Assembly: GCA_039191215.1 (NCBI GenBank)
Contig: JBCCXT010000001.1
Span: 1 to 64,000 of the forward strand
Reading direction: 5' to 3'
DNA: 64,000 bases
From: HKCCE3408 sp039191215
GTDB lineage: Bacteria; Pseudomonadota; Alphaproteobacteria; Rhodobacterales; Rhodobacteraceae
This document shows, piece by piece, positions 17,747 through 25,738 of this stretch (within the stretch, counting starts at the first letter, position 1; the number at the start of each line of letters is the position of its first letter). The translations under genes were made by a program, and so were the position numbers. Below the pieces are notes generated by a model. It had not been told where the DNA came from. It saw nothing but the letters and a program-made list of their open reading frames with translations, and searched no databases.

Positions 17747-18145
17747 TTGCTTTACCCGCTGCAGGTCTTTGGCCGGGCCGATGTCGAAGGGTCGGGTCTG
17801 TTGCTTTACCTCTTCGCCCTGCCAGGCACATTGGCCGGCGTCTTTACTGCGGGCGCTGTGGTTTCGGCGCCCGTTTTCGGCTTGGGCATGATTATTGTGC
17901 TGTGGCAACGCGAACGGATTGCGCGCGGACCGGCCAAAGCCGTGGCGATTTCCGTTGTATTCGCGGCAAGCCTGCCCTGGATCAAGCTATGGCTCTTGCC
18001 AGAACTTGCCGCGCCGATCTTTCGCGAAACGCTGCTGTTGGTCTGTGCGATCGGTGCAGGTGCTGTCTATCTCTGTCTTTGGCTCCACCATCAGGGCAAC
18101 GCCAGCCAGTCGGCAATACCGCCAGGCAGGACCGGTCGGAAATAA
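17747..18145 (+). CDS. Small polytopic membrane protein, start ambiguous
   Basis: The first usual start is the TTG at 17747 (132 residues). However, the frame is open back to a CTG at 17669 that overlaps the DUF1289 stop. The extra 26 codons (EPPTAEIIRAALRAWVLALIIAGA) look like a natural N-terminus with a complete first TM helix. No ATG, GTG or TTG exists in that stretch, so either a CTG/ATT start is used or the gene starts within the helix. Four further hydrophobic segments follow. Family not recognised. Its 3' end overlaps the convergent gene at 18091 by 55 bp. Confidence 0.55.
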   Translation: MLYPLQVFGRADVEGSGLLLYLFALPGTLAGVFTAGAVVSAPVFGLGMIIVLWQRERIARGPAKAVAISVVFAASLPWIKLWLLPELAAPIFRETLLLVCAIGAGAVYLCLWLHHQGNASQSAIPPGRTGRK

Positions 18146-18897
18146 ATCACCGATCGCGGCGCTCCGGTCGGTCCGTCCCAGGGCGCAATCCCATGCAGGA
18201 TAAGCCTGTGCAGTAAGATGGCCTGGCCGGGCTCTGCGCGTATCTCAATTCTTGCACAGGTCTCAAAAATGCGCCGCCTGGCGGCTTTGTAGGCATCCGT
18301 CACATCGACCTGGTCCCAGATCTCCGGCGGATGCGGCGCCAGCGCTTGCCGGATCGCATTTCGTAAAACTTCCTGGCTGCCCGCCCAAACGACAAGCGGC
18401 GCCTGACCCTGGCGCATCGGTGAAAGGGGTAGTCCCAGGATCCAGGCATGAGGCTCGCGCAGCATGCGCCGCCTTTCGGGCCCCACGGGCAACAACCCGT
18501 CCAGATGGGCCGCGTCGCGATGGCGCCGATAGCGATGCGCGGCTGCCGTCTCTCTGCCGTCATGCTTGGGGTATCCTGGCCAGGCCACCGAGACCTGACC
18601 GCGATGCAGCGGCAGAGTTTGGCTGCGCCCATCGCTCAAACCTAATGCTGCACTTGCATCTCGCAGCGCCTCACAGTTGAGCGCCGGCCCCGCACCAATC
18701 CGGCCAAGCGGATCATTGGGCAGCACATCAACCCCGGCAAACCAGGTCCCCCCGTGACGCAGCCAGGCGGCATGTGCGGGATCACAAAGTGCCGCCTCGG
18801 CCGCCGGGCCTGCCGTCTCAAGCCACTGCAAAAGCTCGGGGTCCGACGGATAGACCCGCCATCCATCGCCGATCTCAGGCAGCTTGGGCGGTGACAT
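18091..18897 (-). CDS. Putative Fe(II)/2-oxoglutarate-dependent dioxygenase (phytanoyl-CoA dioxygenase-like)
   Basis: I use the ATG at 18897 (MSPPKLPEIGDGWRVY), giving 268 residues, because the frame before it lies inside dusA. A facial-triad pattern is visible: HLDG in RDAAHLDGLLPVG (His-x-Asp), a distal His in ILLHRLILHGIAPWDG, and a following Arg in RSVIYFRPV that would bind 2-oxoglutarate. The arrangement matches non-haem Fe(II)/2OG oxygenases of the phytanoyl-CoA type, but substrate is unknown. It overlaps the dusA 3' end by 23 bp on the same strand, so the two are probably co-transcribed. Confidence 0.65.
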   Translation of the reverse strand: MSPPKLPEIGDGWRVYPSDPELLQWLETAGPAAEAALCDPAHAAWLRHGGTWFAGVDVLPNDPLGRIGAGPALNCEALRDASAALGLSDGRSQTLPLHRGQVSVAWPGYPKHDGRETAAAHRYRRHRDAAHLDGLLPVGPERRRMLREPHAWILGLPLSPMRQGQAPLVVWAGSQEVLRNAIRQALAPHPPEIWDQVDVTDAYKAARRRIFETCARIEIRAEPGQAILLHRLILHGIAPWDGPTGAPRSVIYFRPVLPGGIADWLALP

Positions 18898-19852
18898 GAG
18901 CAAGTGCGTGATCGAGTACTTCCAGACCGGCGCCCGGCCGGTTTGCGCGCTCCGACAGGACCCGCCGCCAGCCACGTGCGCCAGGCTGCCCTGCAAAAAG
19001 CCCCAACATATGGCGCGTGATGTGGTGCAACCGGCCGCCTGATTGCAGATAGTCAGCGATATAGGGCAGCATCTCATCGACGATTTGCGACCGGGTCTTT
19101 GCCGGGTCGCTGCTCCCGAATATCCGCCGATCCACATCCGCCAACACGTCAAACGGCCGGTGATAAGCGGCGCGCCCGACCATCACGCCATCCATCCCGC
19201 GCGCAAGATGGGCGTCGACCTCCGCCAAGCTTTCAATGCCGCCGTTGATTGACAGATGCAGATCGGGAAAAGCCTGTTTCATGTCACAGACAAGCGCGTA
19301 GTCGAGCGGCGGGATGTCGCGGTTTTCCTTTGGGCTGAGGCCTTCGAGCCAGGCTTTACGCGCATGAATGATAACCCGGTCCACCCCTACAATGGCCACA
19401 CGCTCAAGAAAGTTAGGCAAGACCTGCCGCGGGTCCTGGTCATCAACACCAAGGCGGCATTTTACGGTCACCGGAACGGGCGACGCGCCGATCATCGCTG
19501 CCGCACATTCCGCCACAAGATCAGGCTCTTTCATCAAAACCGCGCCGAACGCGCCGGATTGCACGCGGTCTGACGGACAACCGACATTGAGGTTAATCTC
19601 GTCATAGCCATAATCGGCTGCAATCCGCGTGGCTTGAGCAAGCTCTCCAGGCACCGATCCGCCCAATTGCAGGGCAACAGGATGTTCTTGAGGATCAAAG
19701 CCCAACAACCGCGCCCGCTTGCCGTATAACACGGCAGAACTTGTCACCATCTCAGTGTAGAGCAAAGCTCTGCGCGTCAATAAACGATGAAAAACCCGGC
19801 AATGCCGATCCGTCCAATCCATCATCGGCGCGACAGATAGTCGAGAACTCAT
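18875..19852 (-). CDS. dusA: tRNA-dihydrouridine synthase A
   Basis: From the ATG at 19852 (MSSRLSVAPMMDWTDRHCR) the product is 325 residues, the normal DusA length. The longer in-frame N-terminus up to 19948 lies in junction sequence next to an integrase relic and is unlikely to be native. Motifs are APMMDWTD at the FMN site, LQLGGSVPGELAQATR, LNVGCPSDRVQSGAFGAVLM with the catalytic Cys, VTVKCRLGVDDQD, and SINGGI and GVMVGRAAY at the phosphate site. It reduces uridines in the tRNA D-loop. The 5' end of dusA is a known integration site for a dedicated integrase family. Confidence 0.93.
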   Translation of the reverse strand: MSSRLSVAPMMDWTDRHCRVFHRLLTRRALLYTEMVTSSAVLYGKRARLLGFDPQEHPVALQLGGSVPGELAQATRIAADYGYDEINLNVGCPSDRVQSGAFGAVLMKEPDLVAECAAAMIGASPVPVTVKCRLGVDDQDPRQVLPNFLERVAIVGVDRVIIHARKAWLEGLSPKENRDIPPLDYALVCDMKQAFPDLHLSINGGIESLAEVDAHLARGMDGVMVGRAAYHRPFDVLADVDRRIFGSSDPAKTRSQIVDEMLPYIADYLQSGGRLHHITRHMLGLFAGQPGARGWRRVLSERANRPGAGLEVLDHALAHVTAQAA

Positions 19853-19891
19853 ATAAACGATTGGTTTTTCTACTTCTTTTCGATATTCACG

Positions 19892-19991
19892 AGTCATACG
19901 AATTGGTCGATTTGGTATGATTTTGGCCGGTTTTGGTACGTTTTTCACATGAGTGTGACTCAGAGTTATACCAAAACACCGGAGTCATACG
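19892..19991. repeat. Short direct and inverted repeats at the dusA/integrase junction
   Basis: GAGTCATACG occurs at 19892-19901 and again at 19982-19991. Between them TTTTGGTA (19931-19938) faces TACCAAAA (19969-19976). The area is much more AT-rich than the rest of the window. These could be remnants of attachment or integrase arm sites, or an operator; a true att core cannot be fixed without the other end of the element. Confidence 0.35.
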
Positions 19992-20241
19992 CACGGCATT
20001 TATCATAACCCGACGCCTCAAAGATGGCCAGAAGAGGTACTTTGCACAGATCACCCGGCGCGAATTCAACTACCAAGAAACAGGCCCTCGGTTCGACACC
20101 AAAAAGAAGGCAGAAAAATGGGCCAAAGTGCGTGAGGAAGAGATAGACGAAGGCCTTGAGGCGGGGCTGCTGCCCGACGGCTCACCCGACCTCTCCTTAC
20201 GCGGGGTTATTGCCGGAACCCCGAGGATGCGAGCGTGTTGA
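19933..20241 (+). pseudogene. Truncated tyrosine-integrase N-terminus beside dusA
   Basis: The frame encodes 102 residues. A stretch from about residue 18 (RTAFIITRRLKDGQKRYFAQITR, then RFDTKKKAEKWAKVREEEIDEGL) looks like the N-terminal arm-type DNA-binding domain of phage/island tyrosine recombinases. The core-binding and catalytic domains with the R-H-R-Y residues are absent; the frame ends after an unrelated tail at 20241, and no continuation was found in the 162 bp before the next gene. It runs divergently from the dusA 5' end. I infer a decayed dusA-type integrative element of which only the int start remains. The start codon is uncertain. Confidence 0.55.
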
Positions 20242-20403
20242 AAGCGTCACCTTCCGTGATCGCCCGTTTTAAGCTCAAACTACCGATCCTGCGCCGTGTT
20301 TCGGTGTCGGGTACCCATTACACTGCGACACCGCAATTCTCGCGCCGGTATACAACAAAAGCGCTTTTCACTACTCACATGCCAGCCGCAACGGAACGCT
20401 ACC

Positions 20404-21561
20404 ATGTTGGACGAAGCCAAGACGCGCACCCTCAGCCTGCAGGACCGAATGCGCGACCTGGGCATACAACTTGCTGTCTTCACAGATGAAAGCTCAATCG
20501 CTTATCTTGCTGGATTTTGGGGCTATCTGGGCATCGAATTTGGCCGGCCAACACTGTTGGTCGTGAATGCCACGGACGCGCCCGTCGTCATCACACCGCT
20601 GATGGAAAGCGAAATGGTCCAGGCGATGACCTGGGTCGAAGACGTCCGCACCTGGGAAGACGCAGGCCAGCAGACATGGGGCCGTGCTCTTGCCGATGCT
20701 TTGGGGAATGCGCCCGATGACATCTGGGTAGAACGCAGCAACATACCCGCCATTATCCGCAATCATTTGGACGAGACCTATCCAGGTGTGCCGATTAAGG
20801 ACATCTCACCGGTCTTAGGCGCAATGCGGGTGATCAAAACGCCATTCGAGATTCAGGTGATGAAAGAGGCAGGCCAGATTGCGGGTGCAATGATGCACGC
20901 CGCCCATAACAGTCTGCAAGAAGGGGCGCACGAATATGAAAGTGCGCTGGCAGTGATTGACGCCGGGTCGCGCAAGGCGGCGACATTTCTCACCGGCAAG
21001 GGGTGGGAGAGGTTTGTCTCGCCGATGATTCACAACCTGCAAATCCTGCAAAGCGGCAAAGACACGTCGATGGTGCATCGGCGTGCGTCGGTCCGACAAT
21101 ACCAGCGCGCCGATCCTGTGTACTTTTGCTTTTGCAACATGGCGCAGTTCAAGCAGTACAAGCTGGGTTTTGACCGGATGTTCCACATTGGCGAGGTGCG
21201 CGATGATGCTGCCCGTGTGCAGACAGCCGCGATCGATGCACAACAGGCCGCAATCGCCAGCATCCGCCCTGGGATTGAGGCGCAAGAAGTCGCCGCGGCG
21301 GCAAACGCGATATACGCGGAACGCGGCTACGAGACCGGATATCGGACAGGGCGTTCAATTGGCGTGGCCTATCTTGAAGCGCCCGAGCTCAAAAGCGGGG
21401 ACACGACAATCTTAAAGCCCGGCATGACCTTTGCCGTGGATGGCGGTATCTCCATTGACGGAGTCACGGCCGGGCGCATTGGCGACTCTGTTGTCGTGAC
21501 CGAGACGGGATTTGAGTACATCACCGAATACCCGCGAACATTGCTCGTAACGGAAAACTGA
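20404..21561 (+). CDS. Creatinase/aminopeptidase-P-fold (M24) hydrolase lacking metal ligands
   Basis: The ATG at 20404 (MLDEAKTRTL) gives 385 residues: a creatinase N-domain (about 1-135) and a pita-bread C-domain. The five M24 metal ligands appear replaced. The two Asp positions fall on C244 and G255 (PVYFCFCNMAQFKQYKLGFDRMF), the His on Arg in GYRTGRSIG, and the two Glu on Asp in FAVDGG and on Gly in GRIGDSVVV. By contrast, QSGKDTSMVH keeps a His (H225) where creatinase has its catalytic His (QSGxNTxxxH). This suggests a metal-independent C-N hydrolase of the creatinase or ectoine-hydrolase kind (inference). It is one base from the following amidase gene, so the two form an operon. Confidence 0.75.
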   Translation: MLDEAKTRTLSLQDRMRDLGIQLAVFTDESSIAYLAGFWGYLGIEFGRPTLLVVNATDAPVVITPLMESEMVQAMTWVEDVRTWEDAGQQTWGRALADALGNAPDDIWVERSNIPAIIRNHLDETYPGVPIKDISPVLGAMRVIKTPFEIQVMKEAGQIAGAMMHAAHNSLQEGAHEYESALAVIDAGSRKAATFLTGKGWERFVSPMIHNLQILQSGKDTSMVHRRASVRQYQRADPVYFCFCNMAQFKQYKLGFDRMFHIGEVRDDAARVQTAAIDAQQAAIASIRPGIEAQEVAAAANAIYAERGYETGYRTGRSIGVAYLEAPELKSGDTTILKPGMTFAVDGGISIDGVTAGRIGDSVVVTETGFEYITEYPRTLLVTEN

Positions 21562-21562
21562 A

Positions 21563-22354
21563 ATGGCTCGTACGTTTCGATTAGCGCTTGGGCAATCGCC
21601 GGCCGAGCTGGCGAGCACGCGAGAGCGCCTCAATTGGCTGGCAGATGCGCTGCCCACAATTGCCGCTGCGCAATCGGACCTTCTGCTGCTGCCCGAGCTT
21701 TTTGCGACAGGCTACAATATCGGCGACGAGATCAAGGCCCGGGCAGAACCAAGTGACGGCCCCATTGCGCGCGAAATAGCAGCCCTTGCCAAAGCACAGG
21801 GTGTTGCGATTCATTACGGCTTTCCTGAATTGGACGGCGACGTTGTGTATAACGCGGCGCAATGCATTGGGCCTGATGGAGAACGTCTCGGTTGGCACCG
21901 CAAACTGGCAATTCCTCCGGGCTTCGAGCAAGAGCACTTCGTGCCCGGTCGTGGGTGCAGGCTGTTCAGCTATCGCGATATTCGGATGGCAACGCTGATT
22001 TGTTACGACGCGGAGTTTCCTGAAACTGTGCGACATGTCGCGTCACTGGGTGCCGAGCTTGTTTTGGTGCCCACCGCTCTTGGCGCCGAGTGGGAGTGGG
22101 TGGCGCAGCGTATGATCCCGACGCGCGCGTACGAAAACGGCGTTTACCTGGCTTATGCCAATAGCGCCGGTACCGAGCACGGTATGAATTTCCTCGGCCA
22201 AAGCTTTGTTGCATGCCCCGACGGACAGGAACTCACCCGCGCAAAGATCGGCCCGGAGATTGTCTTTGGCGAGTTGCACATGGATCGGGTATCAGCAGCC
22301 CAATCTCGGCTGCCATACCTAGTGGAGCGCGAGGCGCTGGCATTGGAGATTTGA
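21563..22354 (+). CDS. Nitrilase-superfamily carbon-nitrogen hydrolase
   Basis: This 263-residue protein carries the complete catalytic triad: E45 in LLLPELFATGYNIGD, K114 in WHRKLAIPPG and C147 in LICYDAEFPE. WVAQRMIPTRAYENGVYLAYAN is also typical of the superfamily. Members hydrolyse amides, N-carbamoyl compounds or nitriles in the cytoplasm. Its coupling to the creatinase-fold gene (1-bp gap) suggests that both act on one small C-N compound, for example sequential opening and deamidation. The substrate is not known. About 195 bp without a recognised gene follow (22355-22549). Confidence 0.85.
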   Translation: MARTFRLALGQSPAELASTRERLNWLADALPTIAAAQSDLLLLPELFATGYNIGDEIKARAEPSDGPIAREIAALAKAQGVAIHYGFPELDGDVVYNAAQCIGPDGERLGWHRKLAIPPGFEQEHFVPGRGCRLFSYRDIRMATLICYDAEFPETVRHVASLGAELVLVPTALGAEWEWVAQRMIPTRAYENGVYLAYANSAGTEHGMNFLGQSFVACPDGQELTRAKIGPEIVFGELHMDRVSAAQSRLPYLVEREALALEI

Positions 22355-22549
22355 TCGGTAAGGTCCTGTGTCGGCTTTGTTTGGGCTTTAGGTGAGCGCC
22401 ACATCGCTGCAAATCCGGCCTGGGCCCTTCGTCATGATGTTTGTGTGCCGTTTGTTAGGTTCTCTCGGCACCATTTTGAGCCGTTGAGCCGCTGGCCCGA
22501 CCAGTTAATAAACTGCGCATGCAGCCGGGCTAAGGCCTGATAAGGTAGG

Positions 22550-25500
22550 TTACAAATCGATCTCGATAACGCCGCCCGGCTCTGCCGCGCGCGATTGGCA
22601 GCTGATGAATCCCGTTTCCCGCTGCGCCTTTGATAGCACAAAGTCGCGATGCTCGACATCGCCGGAAACAAGCGCGCATTTGCATACGCCGCAAATGCCG
22701 TCAGAGCATTTAACATCCACCGGGTATCCACTTTCCAGCAGGATATCGGCGGCGGTCTTGTCTTCGGGCACCTCAAGCAGCCGGCCTGATTGCGCGAGTT
22801 TCAAAGTGAAGGGGTGGTTTTCGTAATCCGGCAATTCGGGGACTGAGAAATATTCAAGATGGCGGGCCTCTTCCGGAAAACCCGCCGCTTCTGCGGCCTC
22901 CATGACGGCGGCCATGTAAGGCTCCGCGCCGCAAGTATAGACGTGAGCGCCAGGTTGGTGGCGCAAGATCGCGGACAGATCGGCGCGGCTGCCCTGTGAT
23001 GAGATATGCAGCGTCACCCGATCGGCCCAGGCAAAACCGGCAAGTTCCTCCAAATACCCCATCGTCTCACGCTGGCGCCCGGAATAATGCAGCGCAAAGG
23101 GCCGGCCGAGCGCATGCAGACGGTGGGCCATTGCGATCATCGGCGTGATCCCTATGCCACCGCCCATCAAATAGCTAAACGGCGCCTCCTCGATCAGCGG
23201 GAAGTGATTGATCGGGCGAGAAATAAAGACCTTCCGCCCCTCGTTGAAAATGCGGTGCAAGAGCGCTGAGCCGCCGCGCCCGCTTGTCTCTTTCAACACC
23301 CCGATCTGGTATTTTGAACGATCCGCGGGATCGCCTGACATCGAGTATTGGCGCAAAAATTCCGGCGCCACGACGATATCGATATGGGCGCCGGCATCCC
23401 AGGCGGGCAGGTCGCTGCCATCAAGGCTGCGGAACTCATAAATAGTGATGCCGTCTGCGGACTTTTTCGCCTTTTCGATCTCTACGCGAAGCACAGGACT
23501 ATCGCCAAAATCACTGACCTTATGGGCCGGGTCCTCACCTGCGGCAAGCCGCGCTTTATAGGCATCTGCCGTGATCATCTGCTGGTAGGCCTCAATCCCG
23601 GCCTCGCGATCCATCACAAACGGATAGGGATGCGGGTGTGGTGCCAGGGGTGCAGGGTAGACGGCCAATGTCTGGTCTTCATAGCGCAGATCGAGATCCT
23701 TTTGCAGGCCGCGTGTATTGACCGGATGTTTGGTCGGGCGGTAGCCGCCATCCTCCTCAATCTCGAGATCCCACCACCATTTTTTGACCGGGTTCAGGTT
23801 GCCCCTGTTCAACAGATCATCAAGCTTTGCTAGCGCCGGGGCCGAGCCGGGCACCTTCATTGCCGTCCAGCGGAACAGGGCATCGCCCAGCACGCCTTCG
23901 AGGTTCCAAGGGCAGGTCTTCATGCAGCGGCCGCACATCGCGCCGCCTTCGGTTGTGATCCGGTAGGTCGCGCATTTCTGGCTGTCGGATTTCCAGATCT
24001 CATAGCCGTTAAACATCAGTTTCGGTCCGGCGGTGATCGCGCCAGAGGGGCATTCGCGCGCGCATTTCTTGCACGCCTCGCAAAAGCTCTGCAGGCCAAA
24101 GTCGATCGGCTTGTCATGCGTCATCGGCAGGTTGGTTGTGACCACGCCGGATTTCAGGCGTGGCCCGAGATAGGGGTTCAAGATCACCTCGCCGATACGG
24201 CTGACCTCCCCCAGACCCGACAACAGCAAAAGCGGTGGTTGCAACACATCGCCGTCCATCACCGTATGGGCCTTGGCCTGGTAGCCCAGATTGCGCAATT
24301 GCCGCGCGACAACCCCGCCCAGAAGCGAAAACCGCAGATAGGCACGCATCGATTGTGCGACCGATATCCAATCATCGCCGGAGGCGCCTTCCATCGTGTC
24401 GAAGCCCTGGTCGATGATCATGCTGATCGCCTGGTCATGCGGCGGATCAATCACCTCTCCGGCGGCATTGTGGGAATACCATGTCCAATCGGGGCAGCGG
24501 CTTATGCCAACCGCGTCGACGCCCAGAAAATAGGTTGTTGCTTTGACCAGATCGGCCGCGTCCTGCGGGTCATAAGCCACCTTGTCACCCGCGGCCTCAC
24601 CGTCTTGCAGCAACACAAAAGCGCCCAGGGCGCGCCGCTGCGCCATCGATGGCGCGGCCTTGCGGGCATAATGCCCGCCTTTTGCGCCGTCTTGCAGCTT
24701 TTTGCCCATATCGCCGAACTGGGCCCGGGCAAACATATCGGCGCGTTTTGGCACACGGGGCACGCGCGCCTCATCGATATAGGTTGTTGGGTTGTCGACG
24801 CGGGTGAGGCGCTCAAACGGGTGCGCGCCATCGACAAAGCGCCGATTTGCATAGGGCCTCGGATGCATTGGTGCAGCTGCGGCCAACGGCGCATCGGGCG
24901 CGATCTCAAAGCTTGTCGTGATCGCGGCCAATCCGAATTCTGCGCCCACAAAAGGCGCGACAGGCACGCCGTCCTTTGCAACCGCCAGACCGGCAGCCAC
25001 TGCCAGACGCCCGAGATCGACATCCGAGCTGCTCGCCGTGTGCGCCCGCGCGTCATGGCCCAAAAGGCGCAGATAATTGGCGATGACCACAGCCGTCTCT
25101 GCCGCCAACAGGCAGGAGCGGTGGGCCATCGCATCGGCTATCCAAGCGGTGCCGACCTCGCCCGGTTCCGGCGCGCGGGGATGTTCGTATAAAAAGACAA
25201 TCGCATGGCTGTGCCCATCAATTGTACTGGGTGGGGCCTCCATTGATTCCTTAAGATCGGCCATGATCATGTCGATGCCAGAGGCCAGCGTCTTTGTTTG
25301 GCGGGTTTTCAAATCTTCCGCCAGGCGCGCGATGTCGGGGTTCTGATACGGAGCGTCCAAAACGGCCTCTGCCGGCAAAAGGCAGGTCCCGACCATGGAA
25401 GCATCCGCGAAATAGCCAAAAGCTTTCAGGTGATCGGCGCGCTCTTGCAGATCGGACGGCGTTTCCGACATCGCCTTGTTGATTAGCCCGTCCCGGATTG

Positions 25501-25738
25501 CATCCAACATCGCCTGATGATCGCGCATCGCATTCACAACCGAATGCGGGCGGTTTTCATGCGCGTAGGAAAGCTGTGGGAACGGACGCAGCCCGGCTAG
25601 GGGCGCGCTTTCCGCCCGGGCCAGACGTTCCAACCCATAGCGCCCAAGATGGACGGGCCGGTTTTTCTGGGAAAAGAGGCGCGCGCGCAAATCAGGACCT
25701 CGCGCCATTGCTTGTCGGCGCCACGGCCGCCGCGACAT
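22550..25738 (-). CDS. Self-sufficient reductive dehalogenase (RdhA fused to flavin/NAD/[2Fe-2S] reductase)
   Basis: The product is 1062 residues. Residues about 60-620 are a cytoplasmic RdhA with no Tat signal. Cobalamin-binding-type repeats contain LLGHDARAHT (H233) and NLGYQAKAHT (K489, H491). Y421 (WTWYSH) and K489 are candidate catalytic residues by analogy with the Nitratireductor enzyme. Two [4Fe-4S] sites are C553/C556/C559/C563 and C589/C602/C605/C609. Residues about 740-1062 form a phthalate-dioxygenase-reductase-like module: flavin motif RQYS (796-799), nucleotide motif GGGIGITPM (859-867) and plant-type [2Fe-2S] C1011/C1016/C1019/C1047. This is the architecture of catabolic, oxygen-tolerant dehalogenases such as BhbA that act on halogenated 4-hydroxybenzoates. 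An alternative ATG is at 25708. The start overlaps the aminotransferase gene by 47 bp (17 bp with the later ATG). Confidence 0.88.
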   Translation of the reverse strand: MSRRPWRRQAMARGPDLRARLFSQKNRPVHLGRYGLERLARAESAPLAGLRPFPQLSYAHENRPHSVVNAMRDHQAMLDAIRDGLINKAMSETPSDLQERADHLKAFGYFADASMVGTCLLPAEAVLDAPYQNPDIARLAEDLKTRQTKTLASGIDMIMADLKESMEAPPSTIDGHSHAIVFLYEHPRAPEPGEVGTAWIADAMAHRSCLLAAETAVVIANYLRLLGHDARAHTASSSDVDLGRLAVAAGLAVAKDGVPVAPFVGAEFGLAAITTSFEIAPDAPLAAAAPMHPRPYANRRFVDGAHPFERLTRVDNPTTYIDEARVPRVPKRADMFARAQFGDMGKKLQDGAKGGHYARKAAPSMAQRRALGAFVLLQDGEAAGDKVAYDPQDAADLVKATTYFLGVDAVGISRCPDWTWYSHNAAGEVIDPPHDQAISMIIDQGFDTMEGASGDDWISVAQSMRAYLRFSLLGGVVARQLRNLGYQAKAHTVMDGDVLQPPLLLLSGLGEVSRIGEVILNPYLGPRLKSGVVTTNLPMTHDKPIDFGLQSFCEACKKCARECPSGAITAGPKLMFNGYEIWKSDSQKCATYRITTEGGAMCGRCMKTCPWNLEGVLGDALFRWTAMKVPGSAPALAKLDDLLNRGNLNPVKKWWWDLEIEEDGGYRPTKHPVNTRGLQKDLDLRYEDQTLAVYPAPLAPHPHPYPFVMDREAGIEAYQQMITADAYKARLAAGEDPAHKVSDFGDSPVLRVEIEKAKKSADGITIYEFRSLDGSDLPAWDAGAHIDIVVAPEFLRQYSMSGDPADRSKYQIGVLKETSGRGGSALLHRIFNEGRKVFISRPINHFPLIEEAPFSYLMGGGIGITPMIAMAHRLHALGRPFALHYSGRQRETMGYLEELAGFAWADRVTLHISSQGSRADLSAILRHQPGAHVYTCGAEPYMAAVMEAAEAAGFPEEARHLEYFSVPELPDYENHPFTLKLAQSGRLLEVPEDKTAADILLESGYPVDVKCSDGICGVCKCALVSGDVEHRDFVLSKAQRETGFISCQSRAAEPGGVIEIDL

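Noticed and set aside
19852..19948. dusA extended to 19948
   Set aside because: The added 32 residues are encoded by AT-rich junction sequence beside the integrase relic, and known DusA proteins start close to the APMMDWTD motif.
22355..22549. A small gene between the amidase and the dehalogenase
   Set aside because: Frames there are short, lack ribosome-binding sites and partly overlap the dehalogenase C-terminus in another frame.
24116..25192. 358-codon open frame antisense to the dehalogenase
   Set aside because: It mirrors the RdhA coding pattern and has no recognisable domain; treated as shadow.
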